Positions 8,105-16,461 of a DNA stretch of 55,432 bases are shown piece after piece. The stretch is from positions 1 through 55,432 of the forward strand of contig CAYSWK010000005.1 in the NCBI GenBank assembly GCA_964434735.1, given 5' to 3'. This DNA is from CAYSWK01 sp964434735 (lineage in GTDB: Archaea; Micrarchaeota; Micrarchaeia; Anstonellales; Bilamarchaeaceae). Position 1 is the first letter of the stretch. Each line of letters begins with the position of its first letter. A model generated the notes under the pieces. The model did no database searches and was not told the origin of the DNA. It worked only from the letters and a program-made list of their open reading frames with translations. Made by a program: the position numbers and the translations under genes.

Positions 8105-8395
8105 GTGAAGGAAGTTATCTACAAGGTTCCAAACGGAAAGCTCATCCGTCTTCGTGCGTGGTTTAGGCAGGATGGCTCTTTTCGTGATATCCAGATTTTA
8201 GGTGATTTCTTCGTTTATCCTGAGGATGCGCTTCAAAAGATAGAGCAGCTTATTGTTGGAGTAAAACATCTTGAGGAGGCGCAAGAGCATATTACGAGTT
8301 TTGTGCTTGATAATGATGTTATGCTTGTGGGGATTACTCCTGAGGCGATTGTGTACGTACTTTCTCTTGCACAAAAGGATGGTGTGATTCAATGA
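8105..8395 (+). CDS. lplB: Lipoate-protein ligase, accessory (C-terminal) subunit
   Basis: 96 aa with a GTG start, chosen because a TATA box lies 26 bp upstream and the KVPNGKLIRLRAW beginning matches the LplB/LplA-C-terminal family. In Thermoplasma this small domain is a separate protein required for the first step, adenylation of lipoate. Here too it precedes lplA and overlaps it by 4 nt (ATGA), so the two are co-translated. The neighbouring PDH E2 is the obvious substrate. Confidence 0.85.
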   Translation: MKEVIYKVPNGKLIRLRAWFRQDGSFRDIQILGDFFVYPEDALQKIEQLIVGVKHLEEAQEHITSFVLDNDVMLVGITPEAIVYVLSLAQKDGVIQ

Positions 8396-9138
8396 CTCGT
8401 TGGAGATTTCTTTCGTTTGACAATTATCCGGGTCCGCTCAACATGGGAATAGATGAGGCATTGATGGAGTCTGTTTCAAACGGCGGAATGCCCATTATCC
8501 GTTTGTACGGTTGGAATCCTTCCTGCGTTTCCATTGGTTGTTTTCAAAGCATGGATGCCGAAGTTGACCTTGCCTATTGCAAATCACATGATATTTCATA
8601 CGTTCGAAGGAAAACGGGCGGCGGCGCAGTATACCACGATTTCCAAAAGGAAGTTACTTATTCTGTTATTGCGCCCGTTTCGATGTTTTCACATGATATT
8701 ATCAAGTCGTACAAGGAGATTTGCGGCTGGGTTGAGCAGGGCCTTTTGCAGCTTGACTTGCGAACAGAGTTTCGCCCTATAAATGATATTGTTTTCAATG
8801 AGAGGAAAATTTCAGGCAATGCGCAAACCCGTCGTGACGGAGTGCTGCTTCAGCACGGCACTATCCTTTATGATTTGGATATTGAGGCAATGTTTACTGC
8901 ACTTAAGGTTCCTAAGGAAAAAATTTCAGACAAGATGATACAATCCGTCAAAGACAGGGTCACGTGCGTAAAAAACCATAGCTCTGCATCGTTTGATGAT
9001 CTTGTAAAGGCACTTGAATTTGGATTCACGTTTGAGAAAGATTTTGTGCGGGATTCGCTTACCCAAACCGAGCTTATGAGGGCAAAGGATATTGCGTCCT
9101 TTCGTTATTCCTCTAATGAGTGGAACTTAAGCCGTTAG
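8392..9138 (+). CDS. lplA: Lipoate-protein ligase A, catalytic subunit
   Basis: 248 aa, the BPL/LplA catalytic fold without the C-terminal domain, which is encoded by lplB. The lipoyl-AMP pocket RRKTGGGAVYHD is at residues 72-83 and the catalytic lysine K139 is in ERKISGNAQ. QHGTILYDLD follows, as in known LplA. It attaches free lipoate to the lipoyl lysine of E2. No lipoate-synthesis gene is visible, so scavenging is likely. The stop overlaps that of lpd by 4 nt (TTAG), tail to tail. Confidence 0.93.
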   Translation: MTRWRFLSFDNYPGPLNMGIDEALMESVSNGGMPIIRLYGWNPSCVSIGCFQSMDAEVDLAYCKSHDISYVRRKTGGGAVYHDFQKEVTYSVIAPVSMFSHDIIKSYKEICGWVEQGLLQLDLRTEFRPINDIVFNERKISGNAQTRRDGVLLQHGTILYDLDIEAMFTALKVPKEKISDKMIQSVKDRVTCVKNHSSASFDDLVKALEFGFTFEKDFVRDSLTQTELMRAKDIASFRYSSNEWNLSR

Positions 9139-10568
9139 GTTTTCTTTTTCTTTTCCTGGAATAAATGAATTGCTCTTCCAAGTGCAGTCTCGGCAGCCTC
9201 GGAAAGTGCTTCAGGAAACGTTGGATGGGGGTGTATCGTCAATGCTAAGTCCTCAAGCGTGAAACCCATTTCTAAGCCTAAAGAGGCTTCTGAAATCAAA
9301 TCAGATGCATGGGCGCCGACAATGTGAATGCCAAGTATCAAACCTTCTTTTGTTGAAATAATTTTTACAAACCCTGTTGATTTGTCAACGCTCACTGCGC
9401 GGCCAAGGGCCGTGAAGGGGAACTTTGCAACTTCAGGAAAATGCCCTTGCGCTATCGCTTCCTGTTCGCTTAATCCGACGGTTGCGATTTCAGGGTCTGA
9501 GAATATGACTGCAGGAACTGCATGCGGGTCATACGCAGACGGCATGCCGCATATCGCTTCTGCCGCAACTTTTGCTTCTAAAAATGCCTTGTGGGCAAGC
9601 ATTGGGTCTCCCGTAATGTCTCCGATTGCATAGATGTGCGGGTTTGACGTTTTTCGTTGCTGATCTACCATCACAAATCCTTTCTCGTTGATTTTTACGC
9701 CGCTTCTTTCCAGCTGTAGATTGTCCGTATTTGGTTTTCTTCCAATCGCAACAAGCAGTTTTTCAGCCTGGCAAACAGTGAATTCGCCTTTTTGATTTTT
9801 GAGCATTACCTCGACATTTCCCTTGGTTGTTTTGACTCGCTCAACCTGGGTTCCCTTATGGCTTGTAATATTCATTTCGTTCATACGGTCCTCAACCGCA
9901 TCAAGCAGGTCTGCGTCAACGTTGCGTGCGAAAACGCTTCGCGATACCATAGTAACCTTTGTCCCAAGTTTTGCGAACATGGCGGCGTTTTCAAGTGCGA
10001 TGAACCCTGCACCTATAATAATCATTGATTTTGGAACTGATTTGAGCTTGAGTGAGTCCGTAGAGTCTATTATTTCCTCATGGTCAAATGCCGCACCGTC
10101 ATAGTGTTTGGGGCGTGAACCTGTTGCAAGTACGCAATTCTTGAAGTCAAGCGTGACGAACCCTTCTTCCTTTTGGATATGGATTCGTGTTTGGGATTCA
10201 AAGGTAGCAGTTCCGTATATCACGTCTATATTGTGTTTTTTCAAAAGGAACTCAACGCCATTTCGAAGTTTTGCAACATTTGCGTTTTTCCATTCCATGA
10301 GCTTTTGAAAGTCAATTTTTGCACCTTGGACTGTTATTCCCATGTTTGAAAGTTTTGGTATCTGGGAATACTGGTTTGCAGCATAGATGAGCGCTTTGGT
10401 GGGTATGCATCCCCAGTTGAGACAAATTCCGCCGATTCCTTTTGGGTCTTTTTCTATGAGTACGACTTCTTTTCCAAGCTGGGCTAATCGAATGGCGGCA
10501 ACATATCCTCCTGGGCCGCCTCCAATAACGACGCATTCGACTCCGCGTGCAATATCTCCCATGACCAT
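9135..10568 (-). CDS. lpd: Dihydrolipoamide dehydrogenase (PDH E3)
   Basis: 477 aa flavoprotein that reoxidises the lipoyl arm of E2 with NAD+. The N-terminal FAD motif is VVIGGGPGGYVAA, the redox disulfide is in GGICLNWGCIPTKA, the NAD-binding motif is IIIGAGFIALENA, a second FAD contact is IYAIGDITG, and the catalytic His-Glu pair is in HPHPTFPEA. AAAGGA 7 nt before the ATG at 10568 supports the start; a second ATG two codons on is possible. It follows pdhC by 17 bp in one operon. Confidence 0.96.
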   Translation of the reverse strand: MVMGDIARGVECVVIGGGPGGYVAAIRLAQLGKEVVLIEKDPKGIGGICLNWGCIPTKALIYAANQYSQIPKLSNMGITVQGAKIDFQKLMEWKNANVAKLRNGVEFLLKKHNIDVIYGTATFESQTRIHIQKEEGFVTLDFKNCVLATGSRPKHYDGAAFDHEEIIDSTDSLKLKSVPKSMIIIGAGFIALENAAMFAKLGTKVTMVSRSVFARNVDADLLDAVEDRMNEMNITSHKGTQVERVKTTKGNVEVMLKNQKGEFTVCQAEKLLVAIGRKPNTDNLQLERSGVKINEKGFVMVDQQRKTSNPHIYAIGDITGDPMLAHKAFLEAKVAAEAICGMPSAYDPHAVPAVIFSDPEIATVGLSEQEAIAQGHFPEVAKFPFTALGRAVSVDKSTGFVKIISTKEGLILGIHIVGAHASDLISEASLGLEMGFTLEDLALTIHPHPTFPEALSEAAETALGRAIHLFQEKKKKT

Positions 10569-10585
10569 AGTTATTCCTTTGTAAA

Positions 10586-11887
10586 TTAATCAATCTCAAG
10601 CAAAAGCAAATTCGGATCTTCCAGGTGCTTTTTCACTTCATTTGCAAACCTGGCCGCATATGCGCCGTCTGCAATGCGATGGTCAAACGTGAGTGAAATG
10701 TTCATCATTTTTCGTATTACTATTTGACCCTCACGAACGACCGGCTTATCCTCTATTTTTGACATTCCAAGTATTGCGCATTCTGGATAATTTAAAATGG
10801 GCGTTGCAAACTCCCCGCCAATGCTTCCGATGTTTGTGATGCTGAACGTGCTTCCTCTCAATTCGTCAGGTTTGATTGACTGGTTTCGCGTTCGTGTTGC
10901 CAAATCCTCAATTTCTTTTGCAATAGTAAGTATACTTTTCCAATCAACATTTTTTACTACCGGAACTTTCAAGCCCTCTTCAGTATCAACCGCAATTCCT
11001 AAGTGATAATTTTTCTTAAGCACGATTTCCAGCCGTTCCTCATCAATCATGGCATTCATGTAGGGGAATTTCTTGAGCGCAATCTCGCAGGCACGTGCAA
11101 CAAACGGCAAGTAAGTGAGTTTTACTCCCTTTTCAAGCGCTTTAGGCTTCATTGCCTCGCGGATTTTCACCAGTTCAGTGATGTCGATCGAATCCATGTG
11201 AGTTACCATCACCGTTTTCAAGTGCGACATGACTAAATGGTCAGTGATTTTCTTTCGTATGCTTCGAAGCGGTACGCGCTCGTCATTTCCGGTGTTTTGA
11301 ATGGCTGTTTTTGGAAGTTCAGCAGGTTGTTTTTCAGGCATTGACATTTCAGCCTTTGGTTCCTCGCGTGAGGCTGTTTGTGCGTTTTCTTTCATTTTTC
11401 GTACGTCCTGCTCAGTTATTTTTCCAAGCTCTCCCGTTCCTTTGATTTTTGAAATATCTACTCCCAGTTCGCGTGCCACTTTTCGGACAAAGGGCGATGC
11501 AAGAACTGTTGAAGGTTGTGCGTTTTGATTTTGAGAATATGTTTCCTGTGCGGCGGGTTTTGTTTCAACAATTCCTTGTGCGCGCTCGGCTTCTTTTCGT
11601 TCCTCTTCTTTTATAGGTTCAACCTTTGGAACTGAGGGCTCTATTTCAGAATCCTCCTTGATGGTAATGATTGTCTGTCCGGTTTTTGCACGTGTTCCTT
11701 GCGGGACATTGATGGATACAACAAGCCCTTCTTTTGGCGTTGGAATTTCAACAACGGCCTTGTCCGTCTCCACTTCAGCAATTGCCTGGTTTTTTTGCAC
11801 CCGGTCGCCTGCTTTGACAAGCCATTTCTTTATCTCGCCTTCATGGATTCCTTCTCCAAGATCAGGAAGCTTGAATTCAAACGGCAT
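10586..11887 (-). CDS. pdhC: Dihydrolipoamide acyltransferase (PDH E2)
   Basis: 433 aa. One lipoyl domain at residues 1-78 has the modified lysine K43 in ETDKAVVEI. A Pro/Glu/Ala-rich linker follows, then the peripheral-subunit-binding domain (SPFVRKVARELGVDISKI), another linker, and the catalytic domain ending in the active-site motif DHRIADGA. It forms the core of the PDH complex and passes the acetyl group to CoA. Its start is 51 bp from the divergent deaminase gene, with a shared TATA box midway; no SD is present. Confidence 0.95.
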   Translation of the reverse strand: MPFEFKLPDLGEGIHEGEIKKWLVKAGDRVQKNQAIAEVETDKAVVEIPTPKEGLVVSINVPQGTRAKTGQTIITIKEDSEIEPSVPKVEPIKEEERKEAERAQGIVETKPAAQETYSQNQNAQPSTVLASPFVRKVARELGVDISKIKGTGELGKITEQDVRKMKENAQTASREEPKAEMSMPEKQPAELPKTAIQNTGNDERVPLRSIRKKITDHLVMSHLKTVMVTHMDSIDITELVKIREAMKPKALEKGVKLTYLPFVARACEIALKKFPYMNAMIDEERLEIVLKKNYHLGIAVDTEEGLKVPVVKNVDWKSILTIAKEIEDLATRTRNQSIKPDELRGSTFSITNIGSIGGEFATPILNYPECAILGMSKIEDKPVVREGQIVIRKMMNISLTFDHRIADGAYAARFANEVKKHLEDPNLLLLEID

Positions 11888-11908
11888 GCAAGACGCACGC
11901 AGTTCACT

Positions 11909-11918
11909 GTTTTAAATC
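11909..11918. promoter_or_regulatory. Bidirectional TATA box between pdhC and the deaminase gene
   Basis: GTTTTAAATC contains palindromic TTTAAA and is centred at 11913, 26 bp from both divergent ATGs (11887 and 11939). The intergenic length is 51 bp, the same as at 8054-8104. Confidence 0.6.
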
Positions 11919-11938
11919 TTGCTTGTTTTTTTGCAAGC

Positions 11939-12403
11939 ATGGAATCCCGTTTCATGCAGGCTGCCCTCAAGGCCGCGTATCGTGGAATTAAAAAAGGAAA
12001 TTCACCCTTCGGTGCCTGCATTGTGAAGAATGGGAAAATAGTCACTGCACTCCATAACGTCGTTTGGCAAACAACGGATATAACTGCACATGCAGAAATC
12101 CATGCGATTCGTGTTGCCTGCAAGCTGCTTAAAAAAATCAAGCTTGACGGCTGTGAGATTTATTCGACAACCGAACCCTGCCCCATGTGCTTTTCGGCAA
12201 TCCATTGGGCGGGAATTAAAACCATTTATTTTGGAACTTCGATTTCAGACGTCAAGAAGCTTGGGTTTTCTGAACTTACTCTTTCAAACAAGGAAATGAA
12301 AAAGAAGGGAAAATCAAGCGTGAAAATTGTTGAGGGTCTTGAACGCGACGCCTGCCTTGAGCTTCTTAAAACATGGAAAAAAGGCAAAGGGAAGACCTAT
12401 TAG
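11939..12403 (+). CDS. Nucleoside/base deaminase (GuaD/TadA-like)
   Basis: 154 aa. The zinc site of the cytidine-deaminase fold is complete: HAE (in TAHAEIHAI) gives the His ligand and catalytic Glu, and EPCPMC gives the two Cys ligands. NSPFGACIVKNGKIV and SAIHWAGIKTIYFGTS resemble guanine deaminase GuaD more than tRNA-specific TadA. The exact substrate cannot be decided by eye. The start at 11939 is set by the TATA box 26 bp upstream; the frame extends further upstream, but only into the divergent promoter and pdhC. It splits the PDH genes into two blocks. Confidence 0.85.
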   Translation: MESRFMQAALKAAYRGIKKGNSPFGACIVKNGKIVTALHNVVWQTTDITAHAEIHAIRVACKLLKKIKLDGCEIYSTTEPCPMCFSAIHWAGIKTIYFGTSISDVKKLGFSELTLSNKEMKKKGKSSVKIVEGLERDACLELLKTWKKGKGKTY

Positions 12404-12415
12404 TTTAGTGACACC

Positions 12416-12426
12416 TTTTTATATAG
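12416..12426 (+). promoter_or_regulatory. TATA box for orphan gene at 12448
   Basis: TTTTTATATAG is centred 27 bp before the ATG with no SD, giving a leaderless transcript. Confidence 0.65.
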
Positions 12427-12447
12427 TACCAGAAACAAACACATTTT

Positions 12448-12789
12448 ATGAACGCAATTCACGTACGCACGCAAAGAGGGCCTTCTCAGCCGCGAACTGA
12501 ACGCGTATCATTAGCTTGTTTTCTTTTAGTTGAACCTCGATCTGCACATAAAGACGTTCCGGAGTGGGTTAAACAAATTCCACTTCCGGTGATTGTTGAT
12601 AGGTTAAAACGCGATAAAGAACGTCGTCAACCCGAAGCCCCCCAACCCGAATTAAGGATTCCTCTTGAGGAACCTCGTCCACGAAGAGATCAGCGAGACG
12701 AGCCCGAAGAACCCCGTTCGAGAGTAGTCATTATCGCCCCCGATGAGGATGATTCAGAAGGTTCGGGAGTTAATATTATTCAGTTGTGA
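12448..12789 (+). CDS. Orphan hypothetical protein, Pro/Arg/Glu-rich
   Basis: 113 aa. I do not recognise it. The N-terminal half (LACFLLVEPRS, VPEWVKQIPLPVIVDRL) may be a small folded region. Residues 55-100 are low-complexity with many EPR, PRR and PEE triplets and are probably disordered. A clean TATA box and a following gene with its own TATA element support it being real. No signal peptide or membrane segment is seen. Confidence 0.6.
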   Translation: MNAIHVRTQRGPSQPRTERVSLACFLLVEPRSAHKDVPEWVKQIPLPVIVDRLKRDKERRQPEAPQPELRIPLEEPRPRRDQRDEPEEPRSRVVIIAPDEDDSEGSGVNIIQL

Positions 12790-12828
12790 CCTCTTCTTTT
12801 TTATTTCCCGCCTTATAGGGTAGTATGT

Positions 12829-13323
12829 ATGAGGGTTGCAAGTACACCACGTTTACTTACTCATGAATTGTTTCCTTTTGAGGGACGCCGTCCGCTTGTT
12901 GATTTGGCAAAGTTAAAACGGGTTGAGTTTGACGATGGTCTTTCTTTTTGGCTTACAGCTCCAGGAAATTCATTTGATCTTGCGTATCATGCATTAATTG
13001 CTCTTTTTGAACATCGTGCATTAGTTGTTGAACGGACTATTCTTACGGGTGCTTTAGATCAGTCCTTTGAACTGGCTCCCGATTTGTTCGGGTTTAAACC
13101 TGTTGAGTTTTTTAGAGTAGTAAGGGTGTTTTCTCCTTCGCCGGGATTTTCAAAGGAAGTTCAAGAAAAACAAGGAAAAATATTGCTTTACAAAGACGCG
13201 GAGGATATGCCGTCACTTCTTGTTTGTGTCCCACGATTTATGGAAGCAAGACGAACGATGGAAGATGCATTGAGCATCGTACTTAATCCATTGCGTTTTG
13301 ACTCGATTCCCCTCTATTCCTAG
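12829..13323 (+). CDS. Orphan hypothetical protein
   Basis: 164 aa soluble protein with no family I recognise. It begins MRVASTPRLLTHELFPFEG and ends FDSIPLYS. A T-rich TATA-like stretch lies near 12794-12806, about 29 bp upstream. The stop overlaps that of pdhB by 4 nt (CTAG), tail to tail. With 12448 it forms a plus-strand insert between pdhAB and pdhC-lpd. Confidence 0.65.
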   Translation: MRVASTPRLLTHELFPFEGRRPLVDLAKLKRVEFDDGLSFWLTAPGNSFDLAYHALIALFEHRALVVERTILTGALDQSFELAPDLFGFKPVEFFRVVRVFSPSPGFSKEVQEKQGKILLYKDAEDMPSLLVCVPRFMEARRTMEDALSIVLNPLRFDSIPLYS

Positions 13324-14297
13324 TTCTTCATGACTTCCTTGATTGCCATTTGTATTTTTGTTGAATTCGGCATGAAATAATCTTCAATCCTTGGTAGAGG
13401 CGTTGGAACGTCATATCCAGTTACGCGTTTTATCGGCGATTTAAGTGAAAATAAACTGGTGTCTGCAATGTATGCGGCGATTTCCGCGCCTATCCCCAGG
13501 TTGCGCGGTGCCTCATGCACGATGACCGCACGTCCTGTTTTCTCAACCGATTTTTTTATCGCAGCAAGATCAAGGGGCGCTACGGTTCGAAGGTCAACAA
13601 TTTCCATGTTAACTTCTTTCATTTCTTCTTGTGTTTTCAAACATTCGTGGACCATTGAGCCGTATGTAAATAGGGAGACATCCGTTCCTTCTTTCACTGT
13701 TTTTGCCTCGCCAATGGGCACCGTATAAAACTCATCAGGAACCTCTTCCTTGAATGCACGGTACAATTTTTTCGGTTCAAAGAAGACCACAGGATCATCT
13801 CCCGTTATTGCAGAAAGCAAAAGCCCTTTGGTATCATACGGATTGGATGGAATTACGACTTTAACTCCTGCAATGTGCGCGTAGAACGTTTCAGGCGCAT
13901 CGGAATGATGTTCAAGTGCGCGTACCCCTCCGCCATAAGGAGTTCTCATGACGAGCGGACAGGTAAATCTCCCTCGTGAGCGGTTTCGCATGCGTGCAAT
14001 ATGTGAAAGTACTTCATCAAATGCAGGAAAGGTAAATCCTTCAAACTGGATTTCAGCAACCGGGCGAAGGCCATACACCGCCATCCCAACCGAAGTGCCC
14101 ATTATTCCGCCTTCTGAAAGAGGAGTATCAATAACTCTCGTCTCTCCAAATGCCTGTAAGAGGCCTTGGGTTGCGCGAAAGACGCCGCCATCAACACCGA
14201 TGTCCTCACCAAGTATGACAACGTTTTCATCACGGGCCATTGCAACGCGTAATGCGGAATTGACTGCTTCGACCATATTGAGTTTTGCCATTGCCAT
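13320..14297 (-). CDS. pdhB: Pyruvate dehydrogenase E1 beta subunit
   Basis: 325 aa, the normal length. It forms the alpha2beta2 E1 heterotetramer that decarboxylates pyruvate using thiamine diphosphate. Typical E1 beta stretches are VILGEDIGVDGGVFRAT, DTPLSEGGIMGTSVGMA, VMRTPYGGGVRALEHHS and EDYFMPN. The ATG shares its first base with the pdhA stop (TAATG), so translation is coupled. Specificity for pyruvate rather than branched-chain 2-oxoacids is inferred from the company of E2 and E3 and is not certain. Confidence 0.93.
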   Translation of the reverse strand: MAMAKLNMVEAVNSALRVAMARDENVVILGEDIGVDGGVFRATQGLLQAFGETRVIDTPLSEGGIMGTSVGMAVYGLRPVAEIQFEGFTFPAFDEVLSHIARMRNRSRGRFTCPLVMRTPYGGGVRALEHHSDAPETFYAHIAGVKVVIPSNPYDTKGLLLSAITGDDPVVFFEPKKLYRAFKEEVPDEFYTVPIGEAKTVKEGTDVSLFTYGSMVHECLKTQEEMKEVNMEIVDLRTVAPLDLAAIKKSVEKTGRAVIVHEAPRNLGIGAEIAAYIADTSLFSLKSPIKRVTGYDVPTPLPRIEDYFMPNSTKIQMAIKEVMKN

Positions 14298-15382
14298 TAC
14301 CTCGTGATTCCTTTAGATGCTGAAAGGTATTCATTGAATTCCTTCATTTCCTCAAAGAGGAGTTGCGTTGGTTTTGCGTATACGAAGTTGAACATATCAA
14401 GCGGGTCATCCTTGGAATTTTCCGCTTCCGAAATCGCTTTTTCAAGCTGCTCATCAATTGTCTTTGCGACTTTTGCCTCGAATCCTTCGGGCAGGTAACC
14501 TCTTCGCAATAAGTACATTTTGAATCGTTTTAATGGATCGCGGTCTTCCCAGTATTTTACTTCATCATTAGTACGATAGCGTGTAGGGTCATCTGCAGTT
14601 GTGTGCGGGCCCATCCGGTACGTGACTGCTTCAATGAGTGTTGGACCTTCGCCGTTTCGTGCTTTTTTGAGTGCATATTCGCATGCTGAATAAACGGCTA
14701 AAATGTCATTCCCGTCAACTTGGATCCCTTCAAATCCGTAGGCAAGCGCTTTTTGTGCAATGGTTTTTGAGGCCGTTTGTTTTTTGCGCGGAATTGAAAT
14801 TGCGTATTGATTATTTTGGCAGAAAAATACCAATCCCGGTTTGAAAACACCTGCAAAATTCATCGCCTCATGAAAGGCACCTTCAGAAGTTGCCCCGTCG
14901 CCAATGCATACCATTCCTGCGCACGGATCTTTTTTGATTTTTGCAGCCCACATGGTTCCTGCAGCATGCAGTGTTTGAGTTCCTAAATCGATAATGATGT
15001 TGTAATTTTTTTGGTCTTTTGGAAGATGTGCTCCCCATTCGGAGCCCATCCAGTACCTGAACAAAAGCGATGCGGGAACGCCGCGGTACATCAATGATCC
15101 GTTTTCTCTATACGTAGGGAAGAACCAATCTGTTTTTTCAAGCGCATGTACGCTTCCAATTTGTGATGCTTCTTGGCCTCGAAGCGGTGCAAAGGTAAGC
15201 ATCCTTCCCGAGCGTTGCAACTTCATTGCCTTTTCGTCGAATGCACGTGCAACAAGCATTCCAAGATACATTTTAATGAGCTCGTCCTTTGGAAGGTCAG
15301 GATCCATCCCAACGTCAGCATTGCCGTCCTTATCCAGGACCTGCATATAGCGTACCTTCCCTTCAAAGACGATTTCTTCCAT
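14297..15382 (-). CDS. pdhA: Pyruvate dehydrogenase E1 alpha subunit
   Basis: 361 aa. The thiamine diphosphate motif GDGATSEGAFHEAMNFA ... FFCQNNQYAIS is intact, and the YRMGPHTTADDPTRYR loop is typical of E1 alpha of PDH or branched-chain complexes. It is the first gene of the pdhAB operon. A TATA box (15401-15412) lies 26 bp upstream and there is no SD, so the transcript is leaderless. A branched-chain 2-oxoacid dehydrogenase is the main alternative. Confidence 0.92.
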   Translation of the reverse strand: MEEIVFEGKVRYMQVLDKDGNADVGMDPDLPKDELIKMYLGMLVARAFDEKAMKLQRSGRMLTFAPLRGQEASQIGSVHALEKTDWFFPTYRENGSLMYRGVPASLLFRYWMGSEWGAHLPKDQKNYNIIIDLGTQTLHAAGTMWAAKIKKDPCAGMVCIGDGATSEGAFHEAMNFAGVFKPGLVFFCQNNQYAISIPRKKQTASKTIAQKALAYGFEGIQVDGNDILAVYSACEYALKKARNGEGPTLIEAVTYRMGPHTTADDPTRYRTNDEVKYWEDRDPLKRFKMYLLRRGYLPEGFEAKVAKTIDEQLEKAISEAENSKDDPLDMFNFVYAKPTQLLFEEMKEFNEYLSASKGITR

Positions 15383-15400
15383 GCGACAAGTAAGGAACTA

Positions 15401-15412
15401 AAAAATATAAAC
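15401..15412 (-). promoter_or_regulatory. TATA box of pdhAB
   Basis: On the minus strand it reads GTTTATATTTTT, centred about 26 bp before the pdhA ATG. Confidence 0.65.
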
Positions 15413-15501
15413 AATCGTTTTGATTTTCTTAAGGTTGCTTTGCAAAAAGTAATGCTCTTAAACTATTTACCACACTAGGTATTGCCGTAACGTGATGACT
15501 T

Positions 15502-16398
15502 ATGGCAACTCTTATACGTGCAGTTCCAGTATTAGACGATAAAGGAAAATCAAGGAAATTTTCATGGCAGCAGGCATTTGAAGCGGCAAAACTAGATGGA
15601 TTAGCAACGCCAAAAAAATGGGCTGATTTTATTTTTGGATTGTCCACTTCTCCTTCACTAGAAATGAATAGATATGGGTCTTTTTGGACCAACGTATGGG
15701 TCGTGAGTACAAGTTTTAGCAGGCGAAACAGGGACGACCCTATTGATGAGACTCATGAGGATTCAGATAGGGTTGCAAGGACGTATCGTTTAAGCGGTTC
15801 GGATACCACCCAGTTTGATCCTCAAAATACGAGAAAAACCATTTCAGTTTTTGCCGTTCAACCAAGACGTTTGGTCCCTAGAGACAGTTGTATTTACCTT
15901 GATCCTGCACATATTGAGATGATTACGCTTCCAAGGCTCGAGTCTCATTTGCGTAGTTTTGAAGTTGCAGTTGGTGTTTCTGGAGATATTGATGCGCACG
16001 GATTCCCGTACGAATTTGAAGCAAAAAAACGAAAACGTGGCGGTCAGGGAGATGCCTGTGCACAAATTATCTATCCTAATACAGGCACTTTTGTTCGCCC
16101 TATTATAGTAATGCCAGGTGCTGTGGGCGGAACTAGTTCGTCCGGTCATAGCGGATCTGAAAATATACGTTACCGTATTTCAGCAGTTTCCCCTTCAATG
16201 CAGGCATCGATTGCGCATTTTGAAAGTTATGATTCCGATTCGCGCGTAGTTCGATTGCATCAAATTCCTGATGGAATACATGATGCGGTTGAAGGAACGT
16301 TCTTGAAAGGAGTTTCACGTGAAGAGTTGGCACGGCTAGTTACCTTAGTGGAAGGAAACCCTCTTCAACTGCGGAAATTGCTTAATATTTTACAATAA
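15502..16398 (+). CDS. Orphan hypothetical protein
   Basis: 298 aa, soluble, with no recognised domain. It has mixed composition and a basic patch KKRKRGG near residue 177. The C-terminus GVSREELARLVTLVEGNPL may be a small helical domain. The ATG follows GTGATGACTT, a weak SD, and a TATA-like CTCTTAAAC near 15456. Its role is unknown. Confidence 0.6.
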   Translation: MATLIRAVPVLDDKGKSRKFSWQQAFEAAKLDGLATPKKWADFIFGLSTSPSLEMNRYGSFWTNVWVVSTSFSRRNRDDPIDETHEDSDRVARTYRLSGSDTTQFDPQNTRKTISVFAVQPRRLVPRDSCIYLDPAHIEMITLPRLESHLRSFEVAVGVSGDIDAHGFPYEFEAKKRKRGGQGDACAQIIYPNTGTFVRPIIVMPGAVGGTSSSGHSGSENIRYRISAVSPSMQASIAHFESYDSDSRVVRLHQIPDGIHDAVEGTFLKGVSREELARLVTLVEGNPLQLRKLLNILQ

Positions 16399-16412
16399 CT
16401 TTTTTCTTTTTG
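16396..16412 (+). terminator. T-rich terminator tract
   Basis: The stop codon is followed by a run of T (ACTTTTTTCTTTTTG). Archaeal RNA polymerase terminates on T tracts without needing a hairpin. Confidence 0.4.
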
Positions 16413-16461
16413 TATTTTCTTAACGCTTTTATTCCTTCTTTTCCTAGTCTCTTTGATCTGT

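Noticed and set aside
11699..11938. N-terminal extension of the deaminase
   Set aside because: It would cross the shared promoter and run antisense into pdhC; the TATA box supports ATG 11939.
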